From: Patellaria atrata CBS 101060
Taxonomy: Eukaryota; Ascomycota; Dothideomycetes; Patellariales; Patellariaceae
Length of the DNA stretch: 64,000 nucleotides
NCBI GenBank assembly: GCA_010093705.1
Contig: MU006112.1
Location: 186,001-250,000 of the forward strand
Direction of reading: 5' to 3'
The notes under the pieces were generated by a model. It was given only the letters and a program-made list of their open reading frames with translations. It did not search any database and had not been told where the DNA came from. A program made the position numbers and the translations under genes. Position 1 is the stretch's first letter; each line of letters starts with the position of its first letter. Below, piece after piece: positions 34,700-47,200 of this stretch.

Positions 34700-36115
34700 A
34701 TGTCACAAATTTCGCGAAGCTCCTTAAGGAGCTTTCGCAATGTTGTTCGATCTCAGAGATCAAAAGGAAGCTCAATTGAGCGTAGACTTCTACAGATTCA
34801 TGCGACACCTTCCGCCTCATCACCCACAATCGACCAGGAGTCTGGAAATGGCACTTCCACATCAATTCCAGGTACTACTCATTCTCTCCTCTCAGTTATC
34901 ACCTATTGACCCGTTATAGATGCTCGTTTTGAGGTCCTAGGCTCTCCATACTCGCTTCTTTCGGTCTCTCTCTCTGCATCACAGAATCTTTATACTAGGA
35001 AAGGATCATTAGTTGGATTAAGTGGGAAGGCAGAAAATGTACGTGCTATCAATCAATGTGATATCAACAGATCTGAACATAGAGAAGACTATCTCCACTC
35101 TCTCAATACTCGAACCTTTCCGGCGATCTTTACTTGGTATACCCTTCCTTTACCAGAAGGTACCTGTAATCTTACATCTATTTGTAAACGGGTTATTCAC
35201 ATAAGCAGATTTCGTCAACGAGCCCTATTTCAGCCTTAATATCAACGAAATCCCCCATATCATCATTCGCCGTAGTACATCTCGACGGTCGTCTAGATTG
35301 GATAGTCGCGCAACGACAGGCGCTACTAGCATGGACAGGCCACACACTCAAAGTGTCTCCAAAACTAAACACTCAATTGGTATGGTTAAATTGGTTGATC
35401 CATACGGGACGAGCGCTAACTATTGAAGAGTTTGGCTCATTGGGGTAACTCCCATGTTTCTGGAAGAGGTCTCGTCGGTTTAGCGGGAAAGGGCCAAATA
35501 TATCAGATCGCCTTGAAGGCGGGCGAGCAATATGTTGCACATCCTGGGTGAGTGTAGCAACTACCTAATTCACAATTCCGTACTAATGCTTTCTATAGTA
35601 ACGTTATTGCATACACCTTAAATCAACGCCCTCCTCTACCGTACCGTTTCAAGTCGACATCTTTCCGTCTACAACTACCATCGGTTAGCACTTGGCTACC
35701 AGATACGAAGTTCTTTAGGGAGTTGCGCCATACTCAAACTTGGAAGAATCTCAGCCAGTTCCTCTTCACCTTGAGGACATGGGCGCGGCGGACCATTTGG
35801 GGAGACAGAGTAAGTAGCTTGTTCTCCTTGATTCAAACTCTTCTGACCCATATCTAGCTATTTCTTCAATTCACTGGTCCAAATACTATTCTACTGCAAT
35901 CTCGAGGCTCTCGCCTCAGGGATGTACTCACAACAAGGGACGTCAATGAGATTGCAGATAGTCCTGCTGGCGCCGTCCAGTCTGCGGTAACCTTGGATCT
36001 TCGGAAAGAGAGCGGTCATGGATCCACCTCTACTTCTACTCCTCCAAGTGCCTCTACACGAGCTGTTTATGCGACAGTTGGGAGTGGTGGTAAAGTTCGG
36101 TTCGGGAATTCGTGA
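34700..36115 (+). CDS. AIM24: Mitochondrial inner-membrane protein Aim24
   Basis: Seven exons: 34700-34871, 34920-35038, 35085-35159, 35209-35379, 35429-35547, 35599-35809 and 35858-36115; introns all 46 to 51 nt; 374 aa. The N-terminus ([21 protein letters not shown]) is a plausible mitochondrial targeting sequence. The core matches AIM24: [60 protein letters not shown] and GKGQIYQI. Aim24 is needed in yeast for normal cristae and stability of the MICOS complex. The acceptor of intron 2 (ATAGAG) is the least certain junction; it was chosen because it alone keeps the frame. The very dense intron pattern means no long ORF is visible before splicing. Confidence 0.88.
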
Positions 36116-36455
36116 TTACTATTGTACTGTACTGTACCTGGAGATATTCTGTAATATTATTGTAAAGTAGGAATCAAAATAATATGTCATTATACTCATT
36201 TCGTTTTCCAGTATTAGACAATCTTTTTCTCCATTTCGACAGAACTTTTCGAAAGAAAGCATCACCGCATTTGATTGGTGGGTTCTCTGCACATGAGTGC
36301 GTATTTGCCAAGAAAACGCGTCGCGTTGTGGCGAGCGCTCATATCACTTACCAAAGCTCCTGTAGCAACAACAATTTCCAAGAACAGCTTTTGCTCGCCG
36401 TATTACCTGAGATGTATGCATTCTACTGAAAATTTCATGCTCATATATCTAACTA
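36116..36455. other. Intergenic between AIM24 and RAD54
   Basis: 340 bp between tandem genes. An upstream exon of RAD54 could end near 36469 (CCCACAG), because ORFs here run close to the start, but none could be shown to belong. Confidence 0.4.
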
Positions 36456-39002
36456 ATGTCCCACAGGCACCGGCCTAAATTTCGTACGCTCAGTGAAAAA
36501 AAGGAAAATCAAACACCGGTATCTCTAAAAGCATCTCGACTATACGGTGGGACTCCCCAGTCTGTCGACCGTCTAGTAAAACCCTTCAAATGTCCAAGCT
36601 CGGCCACAGCCTCGAGAATATCAGAGAAGCCAGCACGAAAACGACGGAAGATCAGTTATGCAGATGCAGACGGTAGCACCGAGGATGGAGATAAGGCATA
36701 CACGAACGAGGATCGGCTCGCCCTCGCAACAAGAGATGTCAATAGATACCCAGTCTTCAAGGTGAAAGATAAAGAGATGGCGTTTAAGCAGCGATTCTCG
36801 GTACCATTGAAGAATAAGGACACTGGAGCTTATAACGCGTTTAGACCCGCCCCTTTGCTCGGGATGCGCATGGGAGCTGTTTTTGTTGCGAAACCGCTTC
36901 ATGATCCTAGTGGAGAATTCGCTATAGTCCTATATGACCCTACAATTGACGATAAGCCGGTCACTGCAGAGGATGTCGAGAAGGCACCAGATGGGAAGGA
37001 AATCGTCAAGGTGGATGGCCCGTTGGTACATAAGAGCTTAGCGGATTTGTTAGGTCTTAAGAAGAAAGTAGAGGAGAGACCCAGAGTACCTGTCGTTATT
37101 GATCCCAGGCTGGCGAAGGTGCTGAGGCCACATCAAGTCGAGGGTGTTAAGGTACCCCTCACAATCCTTTGCCTGAAGTTCAACTGCTGATTCAACCAGT
37201 TCTTATACAGAGCCACGACAGGATTGATTGATGGCAATGCTAATGGATGCATCATGGCTGATGAGATGGGTCTTGGGAAGACGCTTCAATGTATAACTTT
37301 GATGTGGACCTTGTTGAAACAATCCCCAGACGCTGGTAAATCTACAATACAGAAATGTGTTATTACCTGCCCATCCAGTCTTGTGAAAAACTGGGCGAAT
37401 GAACTCGGTATGTCTAATCTCAATAGTATTTGGGGAAGTTGCTCATCCTATCTAGTAAAATGGCTCGGTAAAGATGCTGTGACACCTTTTGCCGTGGACG
37501 GAAAGGCCTCTAAAGAAGAACTTGTCTCACAACTGCGACAGTGGTCAATTGCTAGTGGCCGTTCTATCGTCCGACCAGTGTTGATTGTGTCTTATGAAAG
37601 TCTGCGTCTGAATGTGGACGAGTTGAAGAATACTCCAATCGGTCTCTTACTATGTGATGAAGGTCATCGCCTAAAGAACGGTGAGAACCAGACGTTCACT
37701 GCACTGAACGGGTTGAACGTGCAGAAACGAGTTATCCTCACCGGAACACCTATCCAGAATGATCTCTCCGAATATTTTTCACTCCTTAACTTCGCGAATC
37801 CCAGCTACTTAGGAACTAGGGTGGAGTTCCGCAAGAAGTTTGAGATCCCTATTCTGCGAGGGCGTGACGCCGCTGGAACAGATGCTGATCGAAAACGAGG
37901 AGACGAGTGCCTTGCAGAACTTCTTAATCTCGTCAATAAATTCATCATTCGACGTACGAATGATATTTTATCGAAATATCTTCCGGTAAAATATGAGCAT
38001 GTTGTCTTCTGCAACCTTGCTCCCTTCCAGAAAGATTTGTATAATCACTTCGTCCAGTCACCGGATATCCAGAAACTCCTGAGGGGAAAAGGAAGTTCTG
38101 CACTAAAGGCGATTACGATTCTTAAAAAGTTATGTAACCATCCCGACTTACTAGATGTGCCGGTCGATCTTCCTGGCTCAGAAGAGTGTTTCCCAGACGA
38201 CTTTGTTCCCAAAGAAGCAAGAGGTAGAGACAGAGATGTTAAACCTTGGTATTCCGGGAAAATGCAGGTCCTCGATCGTATGCTTGCGCGTATTCGTCAA
38301 GATACAAATGACAAAATCGTTTTGATCAGCAATTACGCGCAGACGCTTGATGTATTTGAGAAGCTCTGCCGAGCCCGTGGTTATGGAAGCCTCCGTCTAG
38401 ACGGATCGTTACAGGTGGGCAAGCGTCAAAAGCTAGTGGACAGATTCAACGACCCAGAAGGATCTGAGTTCGTGTTTCTGTTATCAAGCAAAGCTGGTGG
38501 TTGTGGTATCAACTTGATCGGTGCGAATCGCCTAATTCTCTTCGACCCAGATTGGAACCCAGCAGCAGATCAGCAAGCTCTTGCTCGTGTCTGGCGTGAC
38601 GGACAGAAGAAAGATTGCTTTGTCTATCGGTTCATTGCGACTGGTACTATTGAAGAGAAGATCTTTCAAAGGCAGTCCCACAAGCAATCACTATCTTCTT
38701 GTGTCGTAGACTCTGCGGAAGATGTCGAGCGTCATTTCTCCTTGGACTCGCTCCGCGAACTCTTTCAGTATCGGGACAATACGCGAAGCGACACACATGA
38801 CACATTTAAGTGTAAGAGGTGTAGACCTGATGGTCGGCAGCATATTAAAGCCCCTGCGATGTTGTATGGAGATACCAATACCTGGAATCACTTCGTTAAT
38901 GACGGGCCTGATGGACCGTTAAATAAGATACAAGATTTACTGTTGAGGCAGGAGACGGCGGAACATGATGTCAGTGCTGTGTTCCAGTATATCAGTCATT
39001 AA
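36456..39002 (+). CDS. RAD54: Swi2/Snf2 recombination translocase Rad54
   Basis: Three exons: 36456-37151, 37200-37407 and 37456-39002, with two 48-nt introns; 816 aa. The N-terminal tail carries ARKRRK, a likely nuclear signal, and RPHQVEGVK|FLYRATTG. The ATPase core has motif I ADEMGLGKT (about 252-260), motif II DEGH (369-372), the TGTPIQNDL motif and the C-terminal lobe LLSSKAGGCGINLIGANRLI...QALARVWRDGQKK. The end (SLSSCVVDSAEDVERHFSLDSLRELFQY) is specific to Rad54 rather than Rdh54. Rad54 moves along duplex DNA with Rad51 to promote strand invasion in homologous recombination. The second intron is stop-free and a multiple of three; removing it restores NEL|VKWLGKDAV. The start is uncertain because a splice-acceptor-like CACAG follows the ATG. 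Confidence 0.93.
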
Positions 39003-39290
39003 ATAGTTTAGGATACGGTTGGAGGTGTTGGATTTATTATTGAATGAATATTCAGGATAGCTTAGGATAGCTACAACCTATCATTATCAGCAATGGATTA
39101 ATATTCTTTACTCATTGATCGATCGTACAAGCATTGAACGAAAGTAATTGTAATGTAGAGGTTTGAGTATGGTCACTTACCGTATTGTTCAAGGGGTTCT
39201 ATTGTGTTACGTTTCGCCGCCACAGCACTAGTCTCATCTCCATCAACATCATCGTGGGAACGAGTCAGTTTCAACATCAAATCCATCAAA

Positions 39291-41366
39291 ATGGATCAAG
39301 AAGGAGTACGGCAGCGTACGACAGCTGTCAAAGAATCTCAAGCTGGGGGATCTATCAAACCTCTGCCCGAAAGCAAAAGACACCCTAACGCGTAAGCTAA
39401 AGCCACGGTAGTCATCCCAACCTTAATCTAACCACAACCACAGTCCTTACACCAGGACCACATATGCAGAACCAATTGTAGTATTCTACGTCTTCTTCGC
39501 AGTAAATACCTTTGCTGCCTTGTATGCACCAATTCAGGACTGTGACGAGGTCTTCAATTACTGGGAACCCTCCCACTACCTCACTCATGGCTCGGGCTTG
39601 CAGACATGGGAGTTTTCCCCGGACTACGCAATCCGCAGTTGGGTTTATGCCGGTATACATTCAGGCATCATCGCAATAGGGCGCTTATTGCCATGGCCTG
39701 GAAAGGTCTTTGAGTTCTACTTTTTGAGAGTCGTGCTGGGGTTCGTATGTGCGGTTTGCGAGACGAGGCTATTCTCGGCCGTTGGAAAGAGCTTGGGAGA
39801 GAGTGTCGCAATGCTTTATGCGTTCGTGATGATTGCTAGTCCGGGCATGTTCCATGCGGCTGCGAGCTATTTGCCGAGTAGTTTTGCCATGTATACGACT
39901 ATGCTGGGCATGGCGGCGTTCATGGATCCGAGGGGACGGAATCGGACTGCTTGGGGGATCTTCTGGTTCGCGGTTGGTGGGGTGATAGGCTGGCCTTTTG
40001 CAGCTGCGTTGGTCATCCCGTTCATCTTAGAAGAGTTTCTGGTCACGGCAATCACGAGAGATGTGATACCAATGGTGCAGCGGATGCTAGATGGGACGGT
40101 GAGATCGTTGATTGTTCTTGTAAGTAGATCCATAGCGCAACATCTACAATATCAACTTCGTATATTTACATTCTCAGGCTCTTCAATCCATCGTCGACAC
40201 GTTCTTCTACAAGAAGTTCGTCTGCGTCCCCTTAAACATCGTCCTCTACAACGTCTTCAGCTCCTCCTCTAAAGGTCCCAACATCTACGGCACGGAACCC
40301 TGGCACTTCTACCTGCGTAACCTTCTGCTGAACTTCACCGTTTGGTTCCCGCTCTCCCTCCTCTCTATCCCAACCATCCTCATCGCCCACATCGCCCGCC
40401 GCAGCAGCACCACCTCCCCAACAGCGAACGGCCAAACGCTTCTCCGTACCATCACCATAGCATCCCCCCTCTACCTATGGCTCACAATCTTTACCCTCCA
40501 ACCACACAAAGAAGAGCGCTTCATCTACCCCGCCTACCCCTTTCTCGCCCTCAACGCCGCCCTGACCCTGCAGCCCCCCCTCTCCCTCCTCTCTAGCAGC
40601 CCCCTCTCCCTCCTCCCGCCCAAACTCCGCAAAGCCCTCCTCCTCCTCAGCGGCCTCTTGACACTCGACCTCGCCCTCCTCCGCATCGCCGCCCTCGCAA
40701 CAGCCTATTCCGCCCCCTTGCAAGTCTACACGCCCCTCCAAACCCCCAACGTGGCACGCGCAGGCGACACCGTATGTCTTGGCAAAGAATGGTACCGCTT
40801 CCCCTCCTCCTACCACCTTCCCGCCGGCGTCCGTGCAAAGTTCATCCGCTCCGCCTTCCGCGGCCTCCTGCCAGGCGAGTTCAGCGAGGCGGTCGAAGGC
40901 TTCGGCTTCTTTCCCGGCGCGTGGCTCACACCGGCCGGGATGAACGACGAGAACAGAGAGGACGTGGGGAAATATGTGAGTGCTGTCTGCTATTTTTTTT
41001 GCTCCCGCCCTCTGTGAGTGATTGGTGGTTGGATATTATCCCAGTCGTTATTTTGGAGGTTTGGGTTTTTGGGGGAATGGGTGCTGATGTATGCAGGTTG
41101 ATGTCGAACATTGTACTTTCCTTGTTGATTCTTACTTCCCCTCACATGGCGAGGGAATGGAACTAGATCCGCTGGAGCCGCCGTACGTGTTGCAGACTGG
41201 GACGTGGGAGAAGCTGAAATGTATTCCGTTCCTTGATACGGCGGCTACGGGGACGTTAGGGAGGCTGATCTGGATTCCTGAGGCGGCGTGGGTGCCGGAT
41301 GCGTTCAGGAGGAGGTGGGGGAAGTATTGTTTGTTGAGACGGAAGGGGGGGGTGGTGAAAACTTGA
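39291..41366 (+). CDS. ALG9: Dolichol-P-Man alpha-1,2-mannosyltransferase Alg9 (GT22)
   Basis: Four exons: 39291-39391, 39444-40119, 40178-40975 and 41097-41366; introns of 52, 58 and 121 nt; 614 aa. The GT22 acidic motif DCDE (66-69, in QDCDEVFNYWEPSHYL) sits in the first lumenal loop, and HKEER is at about 369-373. Many hydrophobic membrane segments lie between, and EWYRFPSSYHLP and FLVDSYFP lie in the lumenal C-terminus. Alg9 adds the seventh and ninth mannoses to the lipid-linked oligosaccharide in the ER lumen for N-glycosylation. The start was chosen at ATCAAAATGG; an upstream in-frame extension lacks an ATG. Exon 3 is markedly C-rich on the coding strand and exon 4 markedly G-rich, unlike exon 2. 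Confidence 0.93.
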
Positions 41367-41669
41367 TTGTTTGGGTTGGAGGATTGGGGTTTACATAGGG
41401 AAGGATTGATTGTGTAGGTTAGAGCAAATATGGGATAGCAAGTAGAGTTTAGGGATGATTGAGTAGGAGGAGTAATTCTAGACTCTGGTCCATTGATTTC
41501 ATTCAACATTCTATTATACAATGATGATTTTTTGGTCTTTGATGCTTTTGTGAAATGTCCATGTGTATCCTACAATCCATCCCGCTCTCACGGTATCATC
41601 AACATTCAGAACTCAGCCAACCAACCCCACGAATCCATCCCACCGCAACACAGTCCAGACCAACGACCC
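41367..41669. other. Convergent 3' intergenic stretch
   Basis: 303 bp between the ends of two convergent genes. It starts G-rich and turns C-rich on the + strand. No gene; the two 3' untranslated regions probably meet or overlap here. Confidence 0.45.
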
Positions 41670-42782
41670 TCACTCCTCCCGAGGCCGATTCACCGAATAC
41701 CACTTGAGCACGGCATACACCGTGCGCACTCCAGCAACGACCCTCGACGTATTACCACGGATGCCTAGTGCGGAATACTCCACATGGTGCACACCGTGCA
41801 AGTTGAGGAGGTCCTCACTCCCCTCGAACATCTCCACGATGCTGGACATGATCTGCACGAAGAGGGCGAAATTGCCGCTTCTGAACTCGACGTCGGCCGC
41901 CTGAAGCGGGATGTCCAAGCCAGGCAGCGAGTGCACGATGAGCTTGTCCCAGATCTCCGCGGTCCAGAGCGCCCATTGGAAGAAGAGGCGGAAGGCCGCA
42001 GTGTATCCGAGCTCGCGGAGGATCTTCTTGCGCTCGTGGGCGCGTTGCATGTTTGCCGCCATTTGGGCGGGGTCCGACTGAACGTTTCCTGTTGTGGTGG
42101 TTAGCTGTGCTTGTTTTGACTGGGAGTGGGGAAACCGACGACGGAAGAGTGGGATCCAGAGGGGCGGTGGGGCCACTTCTCCAGGAATATCGATAGGATA
42201 GATACGTATCACATTCCCTGAAAAGTTGTTGAGTCTTTCGAATCGCCAAAGAAGGAGTCGAAGCTCCGCAAGCTTGTTGTCGTCAAAGGCGGCAATGAAC
42301 TCAATCGCCTGCCAGAGCTTGCTCGTATTCTCGAAGAGATTAATGCCGGTGACCGGTGCGATCCGGGGCGCCTGAATGTCCACCAGGTTCTGGAGGTTCA
42401 GCTTGAGGTCCCGATGTAGCTCATAAAACCGAAAGTTATTGACTGCAGACAAGGGGAGACCCAGTGGTACTTGAATACGGATCTCAAGCTTCCGAGCTTT
42501 CATAAGGTGCCAATACTGGGGGTCGTTGATTATTCCCCTAGGCAGAGTATACCCACAGCATTTGATCCCTTCATGGTTTATAAGGACATCGTATGTCATC
42601 GAGTGGAACTTGTGTCGTTCACCAGCCGCAGACAAGGCTCTGCATGTATACATCAGATCGAGAAACGATCTATTGAATTCCTCGTCCGCTCGAATGTACG
42701 TCGATGTTAGGTAGCCAAAAATCATATCTTTGACCTCGAGAGGGAGGCGTACTAAAGCACCGGAACCAACGGGCGCACTCAT
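41670..42782 (-). CDS. Hypothetical F-box-like protein
   Basis: An unspliced 370-aa ORF beginning MSAPVGSGALVRLPLEVKDMIFGYL. The segment LPLEVKDMIFGYLTST resembles the degenerate F-box start ('LPxELRNMIYGYLL') common in large fungal families of unknown function. A later stretch, LMYTCRALSAAGERHKFHSMTY, would be the second half. No leucine-rich or WD repeats follow; the C-terminal half has AAFRLFFQWALWTAEIWDKL. If the F-box is real it would be a substrate receptor of an SCF ubiquitin ligase. The long open frame without low complexity supports a real gene. The function is not known. Confidence 0.75.
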   Translation of the reverse strand: MSAPVGSGALVRLPLEVKDMIFGYLTSTYIRADEEFNRSFLDLMYTCRALSAAGERHKFHSMTYDVLINHEGIKCCGYTLPRGIINDPQYWHLMKARKLEIRIQVPLGLPLSAVNNFRFYELHRDLKLNLQNLVDIQAPRIAPVTGINLFENTSKLWQAIEFIAAFDDNKLAELRLLLWRFERLNNFSGNVIRIYPIDIPGEVAPPPLWIPLFRRRFPHSQSKQAQLTTTTGNVQSDPAQMAANMQRAHERKKILRELGYTAAFRLFFQWALWTAEIWDKLIVHSLPGLDIPLQAADVEFRSGNFALFVQIMSSIVEMFEGSEDLLNLHGVHHVEYSALGIRGNTSRVVAGVRTVYAVLKWYSVNRPREE

Positions 42783-43429
42783 GATGAGTTTGAGAGAGAT
42801 AGTATGTCTGTGGGGAAGATGATGACGATGTGCTTAGGCTGGTAGGTGGAAGCGCAAGAGAGTAGGAAAATGTTTGTGGGCGATGGTGGAAGCCAAGACA
42901 AGAAGCTCTCAGGTAGGCGGTAAGTGCATTTTGCAGTTCTACGTCGTGGTAGAAGGAGATGAGTGCGGGTTGCCTGTCCTTCCCCTAGGCAAGGTCTTGC
43001 GCTCTCTCAGTTGGATTGCTCGGTGCAGGAAAGTGAAGATATCTTATAGAGGAGTAGTAGACTATTAAGGAGCTTTGAGTACCGTGAGATGCACCCGCAA
43101 ATGATAGGGGGGGTGCTATTGTTGTGCAGTTGACGTTGCGTGCTATTGATTGTCTGTAAAGCCAGACAACCATCGACGTGCGGAAATAATCTTGAGATTT
43201 TCTTTTCCCTACCAACTCTAAGAAATCCCCGACTTCTCATGAGATGAAGTACGAGCAATTAGAGCCCGTGAATAATCTCATGGTGAAGCTTATGTCCCTC
43301 AATTTCAAACCTCCCAACTATTCGGTCTTCTGTGCGGCCAAGCTGAGGTCAGATTCGGAGGCGCGATAGCAACACAACTGCTTGCACAATCCGCAGTCTT
43401 CGCCTACTACCCCTCCCTTCTACAATGCA
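42783..43429. other. Intergenic upstream of the F-box-like gene
   Basis: Nothing recognised apart from the presumed promoter of the minus-strand gene. Confidence 0.4.
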
Positions 43430-44265
43430 AAGCTTCTTCAGGATATGAATGAGAATCCACTCTTAGATCGCAGCACCACCTAACACTCTTATGACGAGGG
43501 AGTACCGGGATTGGTAGAGGTCAACAAGCAACCAGACAAACTTGCTGACGAGAACACAACAACAAGCAATGAAGACCCTTTGTTTAGCTGAGAGCTAAAA
43601 CACCCTGGGATTGTAGACCATCCTAATCTTTCGGGGTAGTAATGCATCTCGCTTGGAGGAATATGTCGATTTAGGATACCAACAAGCAACTTAATAAATT
43701 TCTCGGCCAGAACACCAGCAACGCGAGACCCCTCACCTTTAGCCAGTTGAAATCAGGACTTCTTGAGCATATGAGCAAGCTTGGTTTTTTGAGATAGCAT
43801 TACACCTCTACAAGGAGAACGTCGATTCAAAGAAGCCGACAAGCGACCAAGCAAGATCTCACGTCCTAAGCCCCAAAGGGGGCAGAAACACACAGATTTA
43901 GAACATTTCGAGCGTATGATGGCTCACTCCCTATTTTGAGATAGGTTACGCTCCTGACAACTTGAAGGATACCGATCATCAGAAGCTGACAATCAACCGA
44001 CAAGGCCTCGCATGTTGAATGCCCAAAACGTGCAAGAGCACACATATTTCGGATTCTTCGAGCGTAATAGAGAGGCCCGCCTTCCGTTTCAAGAAAGACT
44101 GCATGCTAGCGCTGGGCCAGGATATTGTATCTTGTATCTATCATTCCGGTTCAAAGAAGGACGAATACGTATCCGGCGGAATGAAACCGATTGATTAAAG
44201 CCGACAAGGAACAAGAGAGGGTTAGAGAACGGAAAACCAAGAAGTGATGGACAACTACACCGGAT
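43430..44265. repeat. Decayed tandem array, units of about 150-215 bp
   Basis: Five degenerate units follow one another. Each contains a segment like TTCTTCGAGCGTATGAG, then TTTTGAGATAG, then ACGTCGATTCAAAGAAGCC and GACAAGCGACCAAGCAAG. Unit joints (the xAGCCGACAAGC-like word) fall near 43510, 43678, 43835, 43982 and 44200. Similarity between units is evident by eye but low, and no ORF runs through. It is probably an old satellite-like duplication; no transposase or terminal repeats were seen. Confidence 0.5.
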
Positions 44266-47200
44266 ATCTCGAACAAGTGATCGAAGTTCCAACGTTTAAT
44301 GTGGTCTCATTACTTCCCCGATGGGAAACCACTCAGGGTGCCGGCGGAGACACTCAACCACACAAGACCTTGCTCTTAGATATAGTGACGTCCATAGACT
44401 GTATCCTCAATTCGCACTTATGGCGAGGGGTTCTCAACATATGCGGATATATTTGAATACGGCAGAGTTTTGCTAAAACACTCCATTCGACCAGTCGCTT
44501 GGGTTGAAGTAACATGCCACGACGAGACGCTCTACCGGAGAGTCACGATAAGATCCGGAAGCGCCGTGCAGCTGGTATAAGTGGGTACCCATATGTTATG
44601 TGTTTCCCGAAACACTTTCAGATGTATCCCGGCGCAGACTGAGTAAGAAATGAAGGGACGATACAAAGCAACAAGTACTCAGTATCCGTGAACGGGGGAC
44701 TTGAAAAGGGGACTTGACTATTACTGATTCTGGACACCGTGACATCTACATAATGACCGCCGCATTTTGTTTCAATTGGACGAGAGTCCGACCACTGCCG
44801 GTTGAAGAGGAACAAAATGACTGATAAAAGAAAGGAAAAACTACCGTGAAAGAGCTAGGACAAATCATACCCTGAAACTGACAGTCAAGAAAAATACCGT
44901 AAGGGGCGGAAACCATGCAGATGGATGTAGTGCCCTGAATATGTTGAAGGTTAACGTGTGTTGATACGACGGTATGAATAGAAAGGAAGCCAGACGGAAA
45001 GCATCAACCTGAAGAAGCGAGTCGGAGATGACTGTAGCCACGGTAACCACACTTCAGACCCCGAATAGTAGCCGACACAAAACACAAGATATAACCGGAG
45101 TACAAGCATGCCCTTTACTTCTGGAGCAAATTTGTAACAAGACACTGAGGAATTGGCACACACGAAAGAGCCACTCATCGTAGCGACAGACCTGGAGTCG
45201 CTTCTATAGAGAAGGATGAAGCCTATCATGATGCTTCGGCTAGATTAAAATGAGGGTCTCATATAACAAGAGCGGTTCAGTTGCCTTCAGGGATTCTGAA
45301 GGTAGTGACATCTAGGGGTTGTGCTTTTAGAATTACTGCTTTGGTTCTGCTTAGGAGCCGTCGTGTAATGCTGGAAGACCCTTAGAACGTGTATAATGGA
45401 ATCGCTTGGGAGACCACAATGCTAGTGGTGGCAAACAAGGTGGTTGAGGGGAGGAATACTATAGTGCTGATGCATCAATAGGAGATTAGATTCGACAACT
45501 CAAATCGCCCCGCCTTGGATTATGGACGAAAAAGAAGAGAGTAAGGATACTCCATACCTTTTACATGGAATATGAATATATCTTTCGCCATCTTAAGTAA
45601 AGGATAGTTGGCATCTCGATTTTGCAGTAGCATATCAGAGACGGCAAGCCGGAAGTCGCCAGTGATACATCCCAGGAATCAATGCTGATACCTCCTAGTG
45701 AACGGAAGAATGAATTCTGAAACAAAATCCAGTGGAGAACCCAGAAACGTTTCCAAGGATTCGGTATCCAAGGAACTAGATATAATGGTCACGAAGAACG
45801 TGACAAAACCTTTGGTTCTCTGATATGGCGGTAAGACGTCCAGGGACATTATTCTTCTGCTACGTTGTCGTATTGCTCCGGCCTCCCATCTCTTCTAACC
45901 TTATTAGGTTCTATCTTCATATTGCCTATGCGGCCGTCACATCAAGGACAATCTGTTCCTCAAATCTCACCCCTAGGGGTATGCCATCCTTAGAATACAA
46001 TTGCCACGGAATGTGTGCAATTGTTCTTCAAAGCATCAAGAATAATAGTTTGCCTGACCTTTTACTCTCCCTATTCCCTCAAGCTTCCTTATCATGCAAT
46101 GATTGCTTAGAAGCCAATCACTCGAAGTTCTCGAACTTCTAGTAACAGCTCCTTGTAAAGGGATCTCTAATGGAATATCACTCTACACAATATTGGTCCT
46201 TTCTTCCTCATTTCCGCAGAACTCTTGAAAGTCTATACTATCGGACTAGTGGGTCACGGCGGGTGAACGGTATACCAGTTCCATTGATAGTAGTACAGTC
46301 TTCTAAGCTTGCATACTTGGGAGGTAGCCTTTTTCGATGCTTGAAAGCAGGTTAAGAAGATATCCGGATTACTCCTTCACCAACTCTTCGACATGTTCTC
46401 GACGGTTACCTCGTTCAGCATCAACAGTGCATGAACTTAGAGGAGTGAAGCACCATCCCAGGGTTTATCGGACCAAGCAGGCCTATGCTAGACGCCCTTG
46501 CCTCAGAAGATACCTAGCTAGGACACACATCATACCGAACATATGTTGTGTTGGGGATATATTGCAGCCAGAACACATCCCATACTGAGCATACTCCCCA
46601 CCCTGGAAGTGGTCATAGCACGTAATGTGTGGTGGATGCTCATCGACTCATCTCATCATATACAGCATGTAATACCCCGCATTTTACACATAATAACTCG
46701 ACTCATGATCCATAGACCCTGTTTACGCGTAATATCTGGTTGCTCATGTAGCTCTAGTCAACAGTTTTGGTGTAAGCACTGGGACAACAACGGGTTGAGC
46801 GCAGATTACGTCGTAGGAAAGTTGTATGAGAGTGGGAGGAGATAATCGGAATGCGTAGGAGGACGGAGAGGGTATCTAGAGCAATCACAACGTCAGATCT
46901 CGATTCGACAAGGAACCGGGGGGGGGGGGGGGCCTCCCCTTCAATGGTCCGTCCTGGCTACCCAGAATGCAATAAATGCTGAATGCCTTCACAAATTGAT
47001 ATACACGACACCGGTTTTCTCCATTCACATAGCGACACTGATTATTTGTTAAATGGGAAATGACTCCATAGAGTTCAAGCCGAGATAACAAAGAGTTGCC
47101 GCAATACGCAAGGAGTTGTGCTAGAGCCATTCCCCCAGCGACAATCTGGCCCATAATATATTCGCGAGAACATCAAGGATATAGCATTAGACGCAGACCG

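Noticed and set aside
43430-44265. CRISPR array
   Set aside because: Units are long, strongly diverged and lack identical short repeats with unique spacers; the context is eukaryotic.
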